NCBI GenBank assembly: GCA_934343915.1
Contig: CAKRIL010000042.1
Span: 1 to 24,841 of the forward strand
Length of the DNA: 24,841 nt
DNA from: an uncultured Lachnospiraceae bacterium
Lineage (GTDB): Bacteria > Bacillota > Clostridia > Lachnospirales > Lachnospiraceae
Reading direction: 5' to 3'
Shown piece after piece: positions 15,342-22,894 of the stretch. Within the stretch, counting starts at the first letter, position 1; each line of letters opens with the position of its first letter. The translations under genes were made by a program, and so were the position numbers. Under the pieces are notes generated by a model. It searched no databases and had not been told where the DNA came from. It saw only the letters and a list, made by a program, of their open reading frames with translations.

Positions 15342-15353
15342 TCCGGCTTTTTT
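15328..15353 (+). terminator. Intrinsic terminator overlapping the stop codon of the PfoR-like gene
   Basis: AGCTGGATT (15328-15336) pairs with AATCCGGCT (15340-15348), one G-U, 3-nt loop, followed by TTTTT (15349-15353). The stop TAA (15339-15341) lies in the loop and 3' arm. On the minus strand an A-run precedes and only TTAA follows, so it may also weakly end the DegV transcript. Confidence 0.85.
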
Positions 15354-15378
15354 CATATCTTTAACCCAACCTGTCTCA

Positions 15379-16266
15379 TTACTCAGTACGTTTCTTTCCC
15401 CAGAAGAACAGTGCCACCGTTCCCGGCCCTGTATGGCTTCCTATCGTCGTACCCACATAATTAATCTCTACATGTCCGTTGAGCTTCGGGAATCTCTCCT
15501 CGACCAGCTTCGCTACCGCCTTAGCATCCTCCACGCAGCCCGACTGTGAGATATAACACTTTCCGCTGTATTGAAGCCCGTTCTGTACGCACTCCTCCAT
15601 CTTGTCTACGATTGCCTGAATAACCTTTTTCTTGGTTCGAATCTTATACCTCGGAATGAGCCTTCCGAGATTATCCATGTTAAGAAGCGGACATATGTTG
15701 AGCACCTTGCCGATTGTTCCCGCTGTCTTGGATATTCTTCCGCCCTTGATATAGAAGGATAAGTCCGTCGAGAAGAACCAGTGGTTGAGGTTAAGCTTAT
15801 GCTCCTCTATCCACTCATGTAGCTCGTCAATACTCCTTCCTTCCGCTCTCATGGCCGAAAGCGTATCCATGATAAGTCCGTAGCCCGAGGAGGCTCCGAG
15901 CGAATCCACGATGTATATTTTTCTGTCGGGATACTTTTCCCTGAGCACATCCGCCGCAATATTTGCAGAATTAATTACACCTGATATTCCCGACGACAGG
16001 CACACATGCATGATGTCATATCCATCCTTTAAAAATGGTTCAAAGTACGCCTCGAATTCGTCCGCGTTGACCTGTGAGGTCTTGGTATCGGCACCTGCTG
16101 CCATCCTCGCGTAAAAATCTTCAAATTCAATGGTCTGTCCCAAGTCATCCGGATATTCCACTCCGTCCAGTTCGTAATGGAAGCAGATATACTTCACGTC
16201 AATCCGTTCAAAATGCTCCTTGCTCAAATCGGCTGTGGAGCAGCAGCTTAAAATATATTTTTCCAT
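15379..16266 (-). CDS. DegV family fatty-acid-binding protein
   Basis: Cytoplasmic DegV-fold protein of 295 residues (family 280-300). Members bind one long-chain fatty acid; in Gram-positive bacteria the related FakB proteins hand the fatty acid to the kinase FakA for phosphorylation. Visible signatures: N-terminal CCSTADL, KTSQ (62-65), LSSGISGVINSAN (90-102), IVDSLGASSGYG (119-130) and FYIKGGRISKTAG (171-183). The extra aromatic segment NHWFFSTDL is typical of one DegV subgroup. The start ATG at 16266 has AAGGAG 8 nt upstream. It begins 32 nt after the helicase stop on the same strand, so it may share that transcript; the pairing is hard to explain functionally. No fakA is seen in the window. 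Confidence 0.93.
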   Translation of the reverse strand: MEKYILSCCSTADLSKEHFERIDVKYICFHYELDGVEYPDDLGQTIEFEDFYARMAAGADTKTSQVNADEFEAYFEPFLKDGYDIMHVCLSSGISGVINSANIAADVLREKYPDRKIYIVDSLGASSGYGLIMDTLSAMRAEGRSIDELHEWIEEHKLNLNHWFFSTDLSFYIKGGRISKTAGTIGKVLNICPLLNMDNLGRLIPRYKIRTKKKVIQAIVDKMEECVQNGLQYSGKCYISQSGCVEDAKAVAKLVEERFPKLNGHVEINYVGTTIGSHTGPGTVALFFWGKKRTE

Positions 16267-16298
16267 GGCGACATCTCCTTTTTAATTATTAATGTAAA

Positions 16299-19200
16299 TT
16301 AGTATGCTTTGACGTTCTTAAAGTACTGTATAAGAATATTCTTTATATAATTATACCTTCTTGCATATGAATTTTCCACCCTTATAAGCTCAAATCCATG
16401 TGCTCTGCATATTGCATTCTTTTTGGCATCCCTGATTCTCACCGCCTCGTTGTCATGGTGCTCCCTGCCGTCAAGCTCTATCGCAAGAATAGGCATATCC
16501 CTGTTCTGATATTCCCTCTCATACACCACAAAATCAAAGCGTCCCGTATAAAACAGGTCATCATAAGAATTATTTTCCTGAAATACATGAGCTATACTTA
16601 CTTCCTTCTGAACAACACATTTTTTGTTGGTGTTGAGCACATTGTCAAGTGCATGGTTGAGCGTGGTAAGAAAGGCTGCCTCTGTCTCGGTGCTGTACGG
16701 CTTGATTCCAAGCGCTCTTGATGAGTTCTCACGCTTGCTTACCTGAGACTCCCCATTGGTTTCGACATACTTTATAAGCTCATATAGGTCGTCCTGTCCC
16801 TCTGTATGAAGTCTTGTCAGCTCTCTCTTGTCAGCCAGCACGACAAGCTGTTCCTTAGCCCTCGATGTCGCGACATTTATAAGCTCCTTGTTGTTCTTAA
16901 GCCAGTCATAAGTCCCTTTCGCCGTATGGGAGGTAAGCGCAAGCGAGAACAACACCACATCCTTCTCATCCCCCTGAAATGCATGAACCGTTCCGCAGGT
17001 CACATCATCAATTCCGTTCTCCTTAAGCATGTTCGTAATGAGCTCCTTCTGATTGGCAAATGGTGTGATTACTCCTATGCTTCTGTCCTTGTTGTTCTTT
17101 ATGTATTCCACAATCTCCTGTGCCTCTCTCGGCGCGGTATTTTTATAGTATACCGTATCATTCGAGATATTTTTTAAAATAAGCGGATGCTCCTCCCTGC
17201 TGCGTGTCTCAAGGATAAGCTTGTTGTTATAATATTTTTTATTATTAAAATCTATGATTTTTTTGTTGCAACGGTAATGATGGCTTAGAAGAATCTCCTC
17301 ACTGACCGCATCACACGCAAGGTATGTCTTATAGATTGAATTCTTAATATAATCATACTCCTCCGTGATGCCGTATATTCTCTTGAGCTTGTCATTATCT
17401 ATCGGATTGAGCAGTATAACCGGGCTTAACTGCTGAGGGTCGCCCACCAGCATAAGGCTTCTTCCGCGTATTATCGGAACCAGCGACATGGATATATTTC
17501 CCTGACTTGCCTCGTCCATGACAACCATGTCAAAATATGTACCGGGGCTTCCGAGCTTATGTGCCGAGATTGAAGTGGTGGCAATTATCGGAAATATTCG
17601 CTGGAACTTCTTAAGATTCTCCTCCTGCTTTATATATGCGTTAAACCGCTTTATCTTAGTCTCATTATCCTCACATAGTACTATGTCCATCAAGTCCTTG
17701 TTCTTCGGCTCCTGAAGACGCTTGATATACTTAGCTGACGTATAATAGAGATATTTCTTAAGCTCTTCCTCATCCTGCTGCAGCAGTCCGAGTGCCTCCT
17801 CGTCCGTTATGTCACCGATTTCTGCCAGCTGTCTGCGCACCTCGGCAAGCTGTACTCCCTGAAGCTCCGTCTGAAATGCAAGATGCTTATTCTCATCTAG
17901 CAGCTTTAGGATAGCCTCCTCGCGCTCCTTCAAATCAAGCCTGCTCTCATGCTTTTCAAGCAGCTGCGTGAGCTTCTCAGTGCGTCTTTTCCTATCATCC
18001 TTATTGTGCTCGAGCGTGCTTCCGTATATCACCAGCTCGCTTGTCTGGTCATACAGCCTCTTTATATCCTCAAGCGCCCGCAGCACACATTCATCATTTC
18101 CGAGTCTGATAATCGGAAACGGGATTGTCCCCTTATTTCTGTACGTTATATTCTTTAGCTTTTCACACACACCGTCTATCGGATGATTGTTATACGATGC
18201 AAACAGCACCGTCTTTTCATTAAAAAATGCTGTCACAATCGTATTGACTATCGTGTTGGTCTTGCCCGTTCCCGGCGGTCCCTGAATATACGCAAGCGGA
18301 TACTTCATCGCATTGTGAATCGCAAGAAGCTGGTCAAGATTGATTCTGCTGTTCAACAGCACTATCGGATAATTCTTTCTCTTGTCAACCTGCTTGATAA
18401 GATCTCCGAAAAATGCCTGAATCGGAATGGTTACATTGCCCTCCTCATACATCTTGAAAATCGCATTATATTCATCATTCAAGTCAAATATAATGTCCCT
18501 GCCTATGGCAAGCATATACGGCATGTCATCCACGCCCCTCACCTGCGGTGAAGCTGTCGTAATTCTGTCCTTGATAAGCTCTGCGTTTTTCTCAAAATCA
18601 TTGAGCAGGTCATAATCATCCGCATCAAGGAACTTGTGTATGCTGTACACTGCCTCAGGTCTCCCGCTTCCAAGCGCGAATTCCGTACAGATTGTGATGT
18701 CATCATCCTGACGCAGTGAATGGTTCTTCACATCAAGACGCAGCTTTCTGTATGCCAGCACATACAAGCCCTTATCCGTATGTATGCTCATCACGTTCAC
18801 AGCGAGCTGCTTAATCTTCTTATTCTGCCCCGAATACTTCACTCCCTGCTGGAAATTCGCCACTACCTCCTGAAACTGCTCCTTAGTGAGCACATAATTC
18901 CCCGTCCACGCCGCATCAAAGTGATTAATCAGCGCATACTCCGTCTTATACGGCGTACAGTCAAGTCTGTTGCAGTCTGCAAGATAATTAAGTATCTTGA
19001 GATTGGAGACATTATTGAATATACGCTTGTACTTTTCAGGATTGTTGTCTATGTCCTCGAGCAGTGCCTTATCGGTATGAAAGTACGAGCCTTCAAGCAC
19101 CGATGACGACAGAATCGATTCTATGAAGATTTTCAGTCTCTTGGTTGTAAGCTTTGCCAAATGGAGCCCCTGTACAACCATGTACTTATCAATCGGATTG

Positions 19201-19316
19201 ATGTTCTCTATTCCAATCCAATACTTTGTCACTTCATTCTGCCCATTCTTATACTCTATGCTGAGCCACTTCTGTTCATGCATGGCTCTGAAAATATCAC
19301 GACATACTGTATTCAT
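16299..19316 (-). CDS. SF1 (UPF1/DNA2-like) helicase with WYL-like N-terminus and DUF2726 nuclease-like C-terminus
   Basis: Large soluble ATPase of 1005 residues. Residues 8-80 resemble a WYL domain (ligand- or nucleic-acid-sensing beta barrel; inference). The helicase core has Walker A GPPGTGKT (346-353), Walker B DEAS (601-604), motif III GDPQQL (625-630), HHYRCN (679-684), motif V GTVHAFQGDEKD (775-786) and motif VI ATSRAKEQ (816-823), as in SF1B helicases. A charged coiled-coil insert lies at about 420-570. The C-terminal 900-995 region is DUF2726, a PD-(D/E)xK-like fold with GRFDF (Asp928), ELDG (Glu947, Asp949) and RDAKKN (Asp963, Lys966). The start ATG at 19316 has AAGGAAG 7 nt upstream, behind a promoter at 19362-19390. 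It is divergent from an XRE regulator. Likely role: nucleic-acid unwinding and cleavage, in repair or defence; the choice is open. Confidence 0.9.
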   Translation of the reverse strand: MNTVCRDIFRAMHEQKWLSIEYKNGQNEVTKYWIGIENINPIDKYMVVQGLHLAKLTTKRLKIFIESILSSSVLEGSYFHTDKALLEDIDNNPEKYKRIFNNVSNLKILNYLADCNRLDCTPYKTEYALINHFDAAWTGNYVLTKEQFQEVVANFQQGVKYSGQNKKIKQLAVNVMSIHTDKGLYVLAYRKLRLDVKNHSLRQDDDITICTEFALGSGRPEAVYSIHKFLDADDYDLLNDFEKNAELIKDRITTASPQVRGVDDMPYMLAIGRDIIFDLNDEYNAIFKMYEEGNVTIPIQAFFGDLIKQVDKRKNYPIVLLNSRINLDQLLAIHNAMKYPLAYIQGPPGTGKTNTIVNTIVTAFFNEKTVLFASYNNHPIDGVCEKLKNITYRNKGTIPFPIIRLGNDECVLRALEDIKRLYDQTSELVIYGSTLEHNKDDRKRRTEKLTQLLEKHESRLDLKEREEAILKLLDENKHLAFQTELQGVQLAEVRRQLAEIGDITDEEALGLLQQDEEELKKYLYYTSAKYIKRLQEPKNKDLMDIVLCEDNETKIKRFNAYIKQEENLKKFQRIFPIIATTSISAHKLGSPGTYFDMVVMDEASQGNISMSLVPIIRGRSLMLVGDPQQLSPVILLNPIDNDKLKRIYGITEEYDYIKNSIYKTYLACDAVSEEILLSHHYRCNKKIIDFNNKKYYNNKLILETRSREEHPLILKNISNDTVYYKNTAPREAQEIVEYIKNNKDRSIGVITPFANQKELITNMLKENGIDDVTCGTVHAFQGDEKDVVLFSLALTSHTAKGTYDWLKNNKELINVATSRAKEQLVVLADKRELTRLHTEGQDDLYELIKYVETNGESQVSKRENSSRALGIKPYSTETEAAFLTTLNHALDNVLNTNKKCVVQKEVSIAHVFQENNSYDDLFYTGRFDFVVYEREYQNRDMPILAIELDGREHHDNEAVRIRDAKKNAICRAHGFELIRVENSYARRYNYIKNILIQYFKNVKAY

Positions 19317-19361
19317 ATCTGTTCTTCCTTCTTAAAGGTATAAACACATGTAACTGTCTGA

Positions 19362-19390
19362 ATTTTACCACAATAATAGGCTGATATCAA
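19362..19390 (-). promoter_or_regulatory. Sigma-A promoter for the helicase-DegV unit
   Basis: On the minus strand TTGATA (19385-19390) and TAAAAT (19362-19367) each match 5 of 6, 17 nt apart, with TG before the -10 (TGGTAAAAT). It lies about 45 nt upstream of the helicase start. Confidence 0.65.
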
Positions 19391-19462
19391 TACAGCATAT
19401 CATATCCAAAGGTTATATTCAAGCTTTTTTTGAAAAAAAAGTCCATTTTTTTGATTTTTCAG

Positions 19463-19491
19463 TATATTTATGAAAGAAAACATGTTATAAT
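19463..19491 (+). promoter_or_regulatory. Extended -10 promoter for the XRE regulator
   Basis: TGTTATAAT (19483-19491) is a perfect -10 with the extended TGn; the -35 position (TATATT, 19463-19468) is weak. Transcription would start near 19498, giving a leader of about 130 nt. The region 19391-19462 is AT-rich with A and T runs and nothing else recognisable. Confidence 0.65.
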
Positions 19492-19558
19492 GAGCGCAAG
19501 AGAGTCAAAGGGCGTGTATTCACTCTTGGCGAACGACGAAATTATTGAGTGAGCTATG

Positions 19559-19584
19559 CTCATGAGCACTACTTATGAGTATTA
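19559..19584 (+). repeat. Imperfect 13-bp tandem repeat upstream of the XRE gene
   Basis: CTCATGAGCACTA (19559-19571) is followed directly by CTTATGAGTATTA (19572-19584), 10 of 13 identical. The first copy holds the palindrome GCTCATGAGC (19558-19567). It lies in the transcribed leader, 45-70 nt before the XRE start, and could be an autoregulatory operator of that protein. This is inference. Confidence 0.5.
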
Positions 19585-19629
19585 CTCGCGAAATAGTGAT
19601 TTATAAAATTATGAATCGGAGATGAAAAG

Positions 19630-19965
19630 ATGAATTTTGTACCTGAACGCTTAATTAATCTGAGAAATTCTTTTGGAATCAACAAGGCTGAAGCCGCAAG
19701 ACGACTTAACATGTCAGCAATGGGCTACGGTCGGTATGAGAAGGGAGAGAGAGAGCCATCCTTCCAGACAGTGACCTACATAGCTCAGGTCTTCGGCTCA
19801 TCAACTGATTATCTGTACGGACAGACCGAGGATATGTCCGCTAAGGAATATGTCGTATCCGCAGACAGCAACCCTGTATTATTCGAGCTTGTCAAGAATG
19901 TAAAGGATGACGAGAAGCTCCTCAAGAGAGTAGCTGCATACGCTGAAAAGCTTTACAAGGGCTGA
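19630..19965 (+). CDS. XRE-family helix-turn-helix transcriptional regulator
   Basis: DNA-binding regulator of 111 residues. The N-terminal HTH_3 domain (about 5-62) shows the canonical helices: ERLINLRNSFGINKAEAARRLNMS, then the recognition region GYGRYEKGEREPSFQTVTYIAQVFGSSTDYLYG. The C-terminal 45 residues are a charged helical tail (KNVKDDEKLLKRVAAYAEKLYKG), probably for dimerisation. The start ATG at 19630 has GGAG about 9 nt upstream. It is divergent from the helicase, separated by 313 bp that contain both promoters and a tandem 13-bp repeat. It may control itself and the helicase. A strong terminator follows at 19997-20026. Confidence 0.93.
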   Translation: MNFVPERLINLRNSFGINKAEAARRLNMSAMGYGRYEKGEREPSFQTVTYIAQVFGSSTDYLYGQTEDMSAKEYVVSADSNPVLFELVKNVKDDEKLLKRVAAYAEKLYKG

Positions 19966-19996
19966 TACGCAGCACCGTAACAATGTGAAAATCAAT

Positions 19997-20032
19997 AAAG
20001 GATGGCACCTTATAGTGTCATCCTTTATTTTA
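19997..20032. terminator. Terminator between convergent XRE and prolyl-tRNA editing genes
   Basis: AAAGGATGGCAC (19997-20008) pairs with GTGTCATCCTTT (20015-20026) over 12 bp with one G-U and a 6-nt loop; the tail on plus is ATTTTA and on minus TTTATTGATTTTC. It ends the plus-strand XRE gene and, 4 nt from the stop of the minus-strand gene at 20030, probably that gene as well. Confidence 0.85.
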
Positions 20033-20587
20033 CGCCATCGTGTTGATGGTAACACAGCGGTATTCTACCCCAAGCTTTGGCAGCACCTTCTCAAATACAT
20101 CCTTGGTCTGAATTCTCAGGCTTGACGTATTGATACATGGATGGCACCCGAAATACTCGGACTTAAAGACATCCTCATCCACAAGGAGCTGTACCTTCCG
20201 GTTATGGTCATTCATCAGTCCCATGACGCTGACCGAACCCGGCGTGATATCCAGATATTCGAGCATCTTGTCCGCATCGGCAAACGATAACCTTGAAGCC
20301 CCTATCTGCTTCGATACCTCCGCTGTCTTGAATTTCTTATCCGCGCAGAGCATGAGCAGATAGTACTCCGTCTTAGCCGAGTTCGTCAGAAAAAGATTCT
20401 TACATATCACGGCAGGTGCCAGCACATTATCGATTGCAATACAAGCCTCCATCGTATCCGCCGCCTCATGGTCCACGCGCTGATACTCAATATTCAGACT
20501 GTCAAGCAGGTCATACACCCTTATCTCCTTTTCCAGCCTTCCCGTACAATCCTTCGGTCTCCCGTTCTCAAGAATCAATTCTGCCAT
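20030..20587 (-). CDS. Prolyl-tRNA editing deacylase (YbaK/ProXp-ala type)
   Basis: Free-standing aminoacyl-tRNA editing enzyme of 185 residues from the YbaK/ProX family; the ProXp-ala/PrdX branch hydrolyses Ala mischarged on tRNA-Pro. Matching segments are RVDHEAADTMEA, VICKNLFLTNSAKTEYYLLML (with the conserved Lys63), GASRLSFADADKMLEYLDITPGSVSVMGLMND and the GxxxP-like FGCHPCINTSSL (146-156). The start ATG at 20587 (MAELILENGR) has GGAGG 9 nt upstream. An in-frame extension of 64 codons reads through the upstream palindromic repeats and is not protein-like, so I reject it. The leader contains a tandem repeat with hairpins at 20634-20781. Ends at a shared terminator. Confidence 0.9.
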   Translation of the reverse strand: MAELILENGRPKDCTGRLEKEIRVYDLLDSLNIEYQRVDHEAADTMEACIAIDNVLAPAVICKNLFLTNSAKTEYYLLMLCADKKFKTAEVSKQIGASRLSFADADKMLEYLDITPGSVSVMGLMNDHNRKVQLLVDEDVFKSEYFGCHPCINTSSLRIQTKDVFEKVLPKLGVEYRCVTINTMA

Positions 20588-20633
20588 CTTACTAGTCCTC
20601 CATGCCGATGCTTTTCTGTGTTCTTTTTCATAT

Positions 20634-20781
20634 TTATACCCCTGCATACTGCAAGCATTGCTTGCAGTATTGCCACCAATAAGTAGTTTGAAAATTTGTT
20701 TCAAACTTATACCCCTGCATACTGCAAGCATTGCTTGCAGTACTGCCTCCAATAAGTAGTTTGAAAGTTTTTCTTTCAAAC
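20634..20781 (-). repeat. Tandem pair of 73-75 bp palindromic elements
   Basis: Copy 1 is 20634-20706 and copy 2 is 20707-20781, differing at only a few bases. Each copy has two inverted repeats: TACTGCAAGC-ATT-GCTTGCAGTA (11 bp perfect in copy 1, 10 bp in copy 2) and GTTTGAAA-5 nt-TTTCAAAC (8 bp in copy 1; 9 bp in copy 2). In the second hairpin, copy 2 has an extra G and a matching C that keep the stem paired, which suggests selection for structure. The pair lies in the leader of the prolyl-tRNA editing gene, and the stop codon of the upstream membrane protein gene falls inside copy 2. It may be a dispersed repeat family of this genome (REP- or MITE-like); it does not occur elsewhere in this window. 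Confidence 0.88.
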
Positions 20782-21159
20782 TTTAGCCATTTTCTTCAGA
20801 TTTGCAAGCCCTGCCGCCACAGCAAGCACAGCTCCGCATATCCGGTAATGCATATCATACCCGCTGCTTCTTCCGGAGATGGCAATAATTCCATGTACAA
20901 GACAGCCGCAGGTGAACACGGCTATCGCGCTGTTCCACAGTCTCACAGCCATGCAGCTTACCCTTCTGTTAAGAAAAATAAGTGCCGCACCCGCACCGCC
21001 CAAAAGCGGAAACAGGAACATGCATCTCATATACCATGAGTATTCTCCGTAGCTGAAGTGCTCATATATTATCGAAAAGACGATGCAGAAAAGTGCGGCA
21101 GAGGCATGAGCCACAACATTCCTTCTCCCAATTTTAATAACCGATGTAGACAATGTCAC
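20776..21159 (-). CDS. Small membrane protein of unknown function
   Basis: Not recognised. Up to 127 residues with about four hydrophobic segments (roughly 15-33, 43-61, 75-95 and 105-121), positively charged N- and C-termini (KIGRRNV, NLKKMAKV). It starts at a GTG (21159) or, more likely, the TTG at 21153, which has GGAGG 9 nt upstream. The start overlaps the end of the NAGPA fragment (21134-21370) by 20-26 nt, as genes in an operon often do, so it may have been coupled to the intact ancestor. The stop TGA lies in the palindromic repeat at 20707-20781. It could be decaying like its neighbour. Confidence 0.6.
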   Translation of the reverse strand: MTLSTSVIKIGRRNVVAHASAALFCIVFSIIYEHFSYGEYSWYMRCMFLFPLLGGAGAALIFLNRRVSCMAVRLWNSAIAVFTCGCLVHGIIAISGRSSGYDMHYRICGAVLAVAAGLANLKKMAKV

Positions 21160-21370
21160 TCACCTCCCGCTCCTTAAAGCTGTGTCCGCTCGTGGTCGGC
21201 TTATTTATCACATGACCGTTAAAATACATGGTCGATGAGCCTCCGCCGTCAAGGTTATATGCAGTCTCACAGCCCAAGCCCTGCATGACATTCGCAAGCT
21301 CATACAGCGACAGCCCTTCGCTCTCGCTGCTTCTTCCATCCGCCACAACCAATATAGACCGTCGTATCAT
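21134..21370 (-). pseudogene. C-terminal fragment of NAGPA-type phosphodiester glycosidase
   Basis: 78 codons match only the end of the phosphodiester glycosidase (NAGPA, exopolysaccharide-type) domain: ILVVADGRSSESEGLSLYELA, then NLDGGGSSTMYFNG and the closing SDIVYIGY. Intact members have 300 or more residues, a signal or membrane helix and the N-terminal half of the domain, all absent here. A TAG stop lies immediately upstream of the first ATG and there is no well-placed ribosome site. Directly upstream is a fragment of an unrelated acetyltransferase, so this is a deletion remnant rather than a small gene. Confidence 0.75.
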
Positions 21371-21444
21371 CTATCAGCATATCCCTTTCTTCTGTGTTCA
21401 GGTGCAGTTTCCAGCGCCTCCAGATAGTAAAAATCCTCGATTTT
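21367..21444 (-). pseudogene. Fragment of a GNAT acetyltransferase (motif A)
   Basis: Right after the stop codon of the Ham1-like gene, 25 codons read KIEDFYYLEALETAPEHRRK then GYADR and a TGA. This is the acetyl-CoA-binding motif A of GNAT N-acetyltransferases (strand 4 followed by the R/Q-x-x-G-x-A type loop, here RRKGYA). Nothing of the fold before or after it is present. The frame breaks at the junction with the NAGPA fragment (about 21370). Together they mark a deletion that joined two gene remnants. Confidence 0.6.
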
Positions 21445-21445
21445 G

Positions 21446-22084
21446 CTAAGATATCAGTATTTTTTCTCCTTCAGAAATAATTTTCTCAAAAAACCGCAAT
21501 ACTCCGTCTTCCACGGCAAACTGTTCCAATTCATCATCCGCCAAATCATAGTAGTATTTATTGGTTTTCATATCGATGGACAGACTATCTAGCGGAAATC
21601 CCTTTTTTCTTATCGCACTGTGCGGCTTATCGGTCAATATGAATTTTTCACTTGCCATTGACTCATCCATCGACTCATAAATGCGGTTCTCATCGACCAC
21701 AAGACATATTGCATTTTTGTAGCTCGCAACAAGTTCTCCATACTGCCTCGCCAGCCCCGCATAATATTCAAGCATCTCCCCATCAGTCAGACATCTGCCG
21801 TTCACATTGCGCACATGTACTCCCGGCTGAATCTTATCAGGTACATTATCAAAATACAAGCCCGAGTCGCACGAAAATACCGGCATCCCGAATGCTTCAT
21901 AATATGCCATCGCTTTCAATCTTGCATTCTCAAGCGGCGTGCTTCCACTCTCCACAACCTCCGGAATCTTCTTTCCCTCCGCTCTCAAATCATTTAAACC
22001 AATCAATTCTATCCCTATCTTCTCAAGCCTGCTTCTCATCACAGACAATTTCGCCTGATTACCTGTACCGAATAGTAATTTCAT
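21446..22084 (-). CDS. Divergent Ham1/RdgB-type nucleotide pyrophosphatase
   Basis: Protein of 212 residues related to XTP/dITP diphosphatases, which hydrolyse non-canonical purine triphosphates to monophosphates. Matches in order: GTGNQAKL (6-13; family TGNxxK), ESGSTPLENARLKAMAYYEA (45-64; family E-G-T-ENA-KA), PVFSCDSGLYFDNV (68-81; family ADDSGLxVD) and PGVHVRNVNG (87-96; family PGVxSAR). The usual GFGYDPxF is replaced by GFPLDSLSI and the C-terminal SHR motif is not found, so it belongs to a distinct subgroup and the substrate may differ. The start ATG at 22084 has AGGAG with 5 nt spacing. It lies among other house-cleaning hydrolases. Confidence 0.82.
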   Translation of the reverse strand: MKLLFGTGNQAKLSVMRSRLEKIGIELIGLNDLRAEGKKIPEVVESGSTPLENARLKAMAYYEAFGMPVFSCDSGLYFDNVPDKIQPGVHVRNVNGRCLTDGEMLEYYAGLARQYGELVASYKNAICLVVDENRIYESMDESMASEKFILTDKPHSAIRKKGFPLDSLSIDMKTNKYYYDLADDELEQFAVEDGVLRFFEKIISEGEKILIS

Positions 22085-22206
22085 TTTCTCTCCTGACCAT
22101 ACCCTGTAAAAGGTTCCTTCATATTTTTAATTGGCAAAATACATCAGATTACCATTCTGTTAATGCCGCCAACCGATTTCCTGCCATATAAAACTATTTT
22201 CATTTC

Positions 22207-22788
22207 CTATAGTTCTATTTGATTCTTCCTATTTAACGAATACCCAATAACCGAGCCAACGATTCCTCCGACAATATGAGCCATATTTGAAATATCATCC
22301 TGCACAGCAATCCCCTCATACACCTGCTGTCCTATAAATATAACTGCCACTAAAATAAAAGTTAAAGGAATCTCTCCTTCTTTAAAACCTGTAAATGATG
22401 CAAGTATAATAAAAGCAAACACAACTCCACTTGCTCCACATAAACCTACGTTCCAAAAGAATATATAATTAATTAATCCTGTAATAACCGCAGTAATTCC
22501 TATCACTTCAATTAACTCTCTTGAACCATATTTTTCTTCTAACATGGGACCCAGAAGCAAGAGATATGATGCGTTTCCAATAAAATGACCCCAGCCGGCA
22601 TGTCCAAATATATGCGTAATGAATCTTACATATGTCATCGGATTTGCCAGCGACGAATGATATGTCATAAATACAATTTGAGTAATTTTACCACTCGTGA
22701 TAACACCCAATAATGTTGCAACAAAACACATGATGACGAATCCTAATGTTACCGGTGCATTAAATGTGATTTTCAATTTTTTATGCAA
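22207..22788 (-). CDS. Rhomboid family intramembrane serine protease
   Basis: Six-helix membrane protease that cleaves membrane helices of other proteins. With the start used here it has 193 residues. The catalytic Ser is in LCGASGVVFA (Ser120) and the catalytic His in NMAHIVGGIVG (His171). The oxyanion-side motif HAGWGHFIGN lies in helix 2 (about 63-72) and ends with the conserved Asn. I choose the TTG at 22788 because AGGTGG lies 7 nt upstream and the protein then begins HKKLKITFNAPVTL, as relatives do. ATGs at 22833 and 22824 have no usable ribosome site and lie almost at the predicted transcription start. Its own promoter is at 22844-22872. The substrate is unknown. Confidence 0.9.
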   Translation of the reverse strand: MHKKLKITFNAPVTLGFVIMCFVATLLGVITSGKITQIVFMTYHSSLANPMTYVRFITHIFGHAGWGHFIGNASYLLLLGPMLEEKYGSRELIEVIGITAVITGLINYIFFWNVGLCGASGVVFAFIILASFTGFKEGEIPLTFILVAVIFIGQQVYEGIAVQDDISNMAHIVGGIVGSVIGYSLNRKNQIEL

Positions 22789-22843
22789 TCTATTACCACC
22801 TTTCAAAAATGGGAAGATTTTCATTGCTCCCATTATATTAATA

Positions 22844-22872
22844 ATTATATCGTCTGTTCTTTCCTAATTCAA
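22844..22872 (-). promoter_or_regulatory. Sigma-A promoter for the rhomboid gene
   Basis: On the minus strand TTGAAT (22867-22872) and a perfect TATAAT (22844-22849) are 17 nt apart. A second TATAAT lies at 22832-22837. Transcription from the first would start near 22837, which argues against the ATG at 22833 and supports the TTG start at 22788. Confidence 0.7.
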
Positions 22873-22894
22873 GCATAGCCTGTTTAAAATCCGG

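Noticed and set aside
20588..20779. 64-codon N-terminal extension of the prolyl-tRNA editing protein
   Set aside because: It is a translation of the tandem palindromic repeats; the ATG at 20587 has a strong GGAGG site and fits the family start.
20634..20781. CRISPR array
   Set aside because: Only two units, adjacent, without spacers between them and no cas genes; a tandem repeat instead.
21652..22191. Plus-strand open frame of 179 codons
   Set aside because: Opposite the Ham1-like gene; low-complexity His/Ser/Pro-rich translation and no ribosome site.
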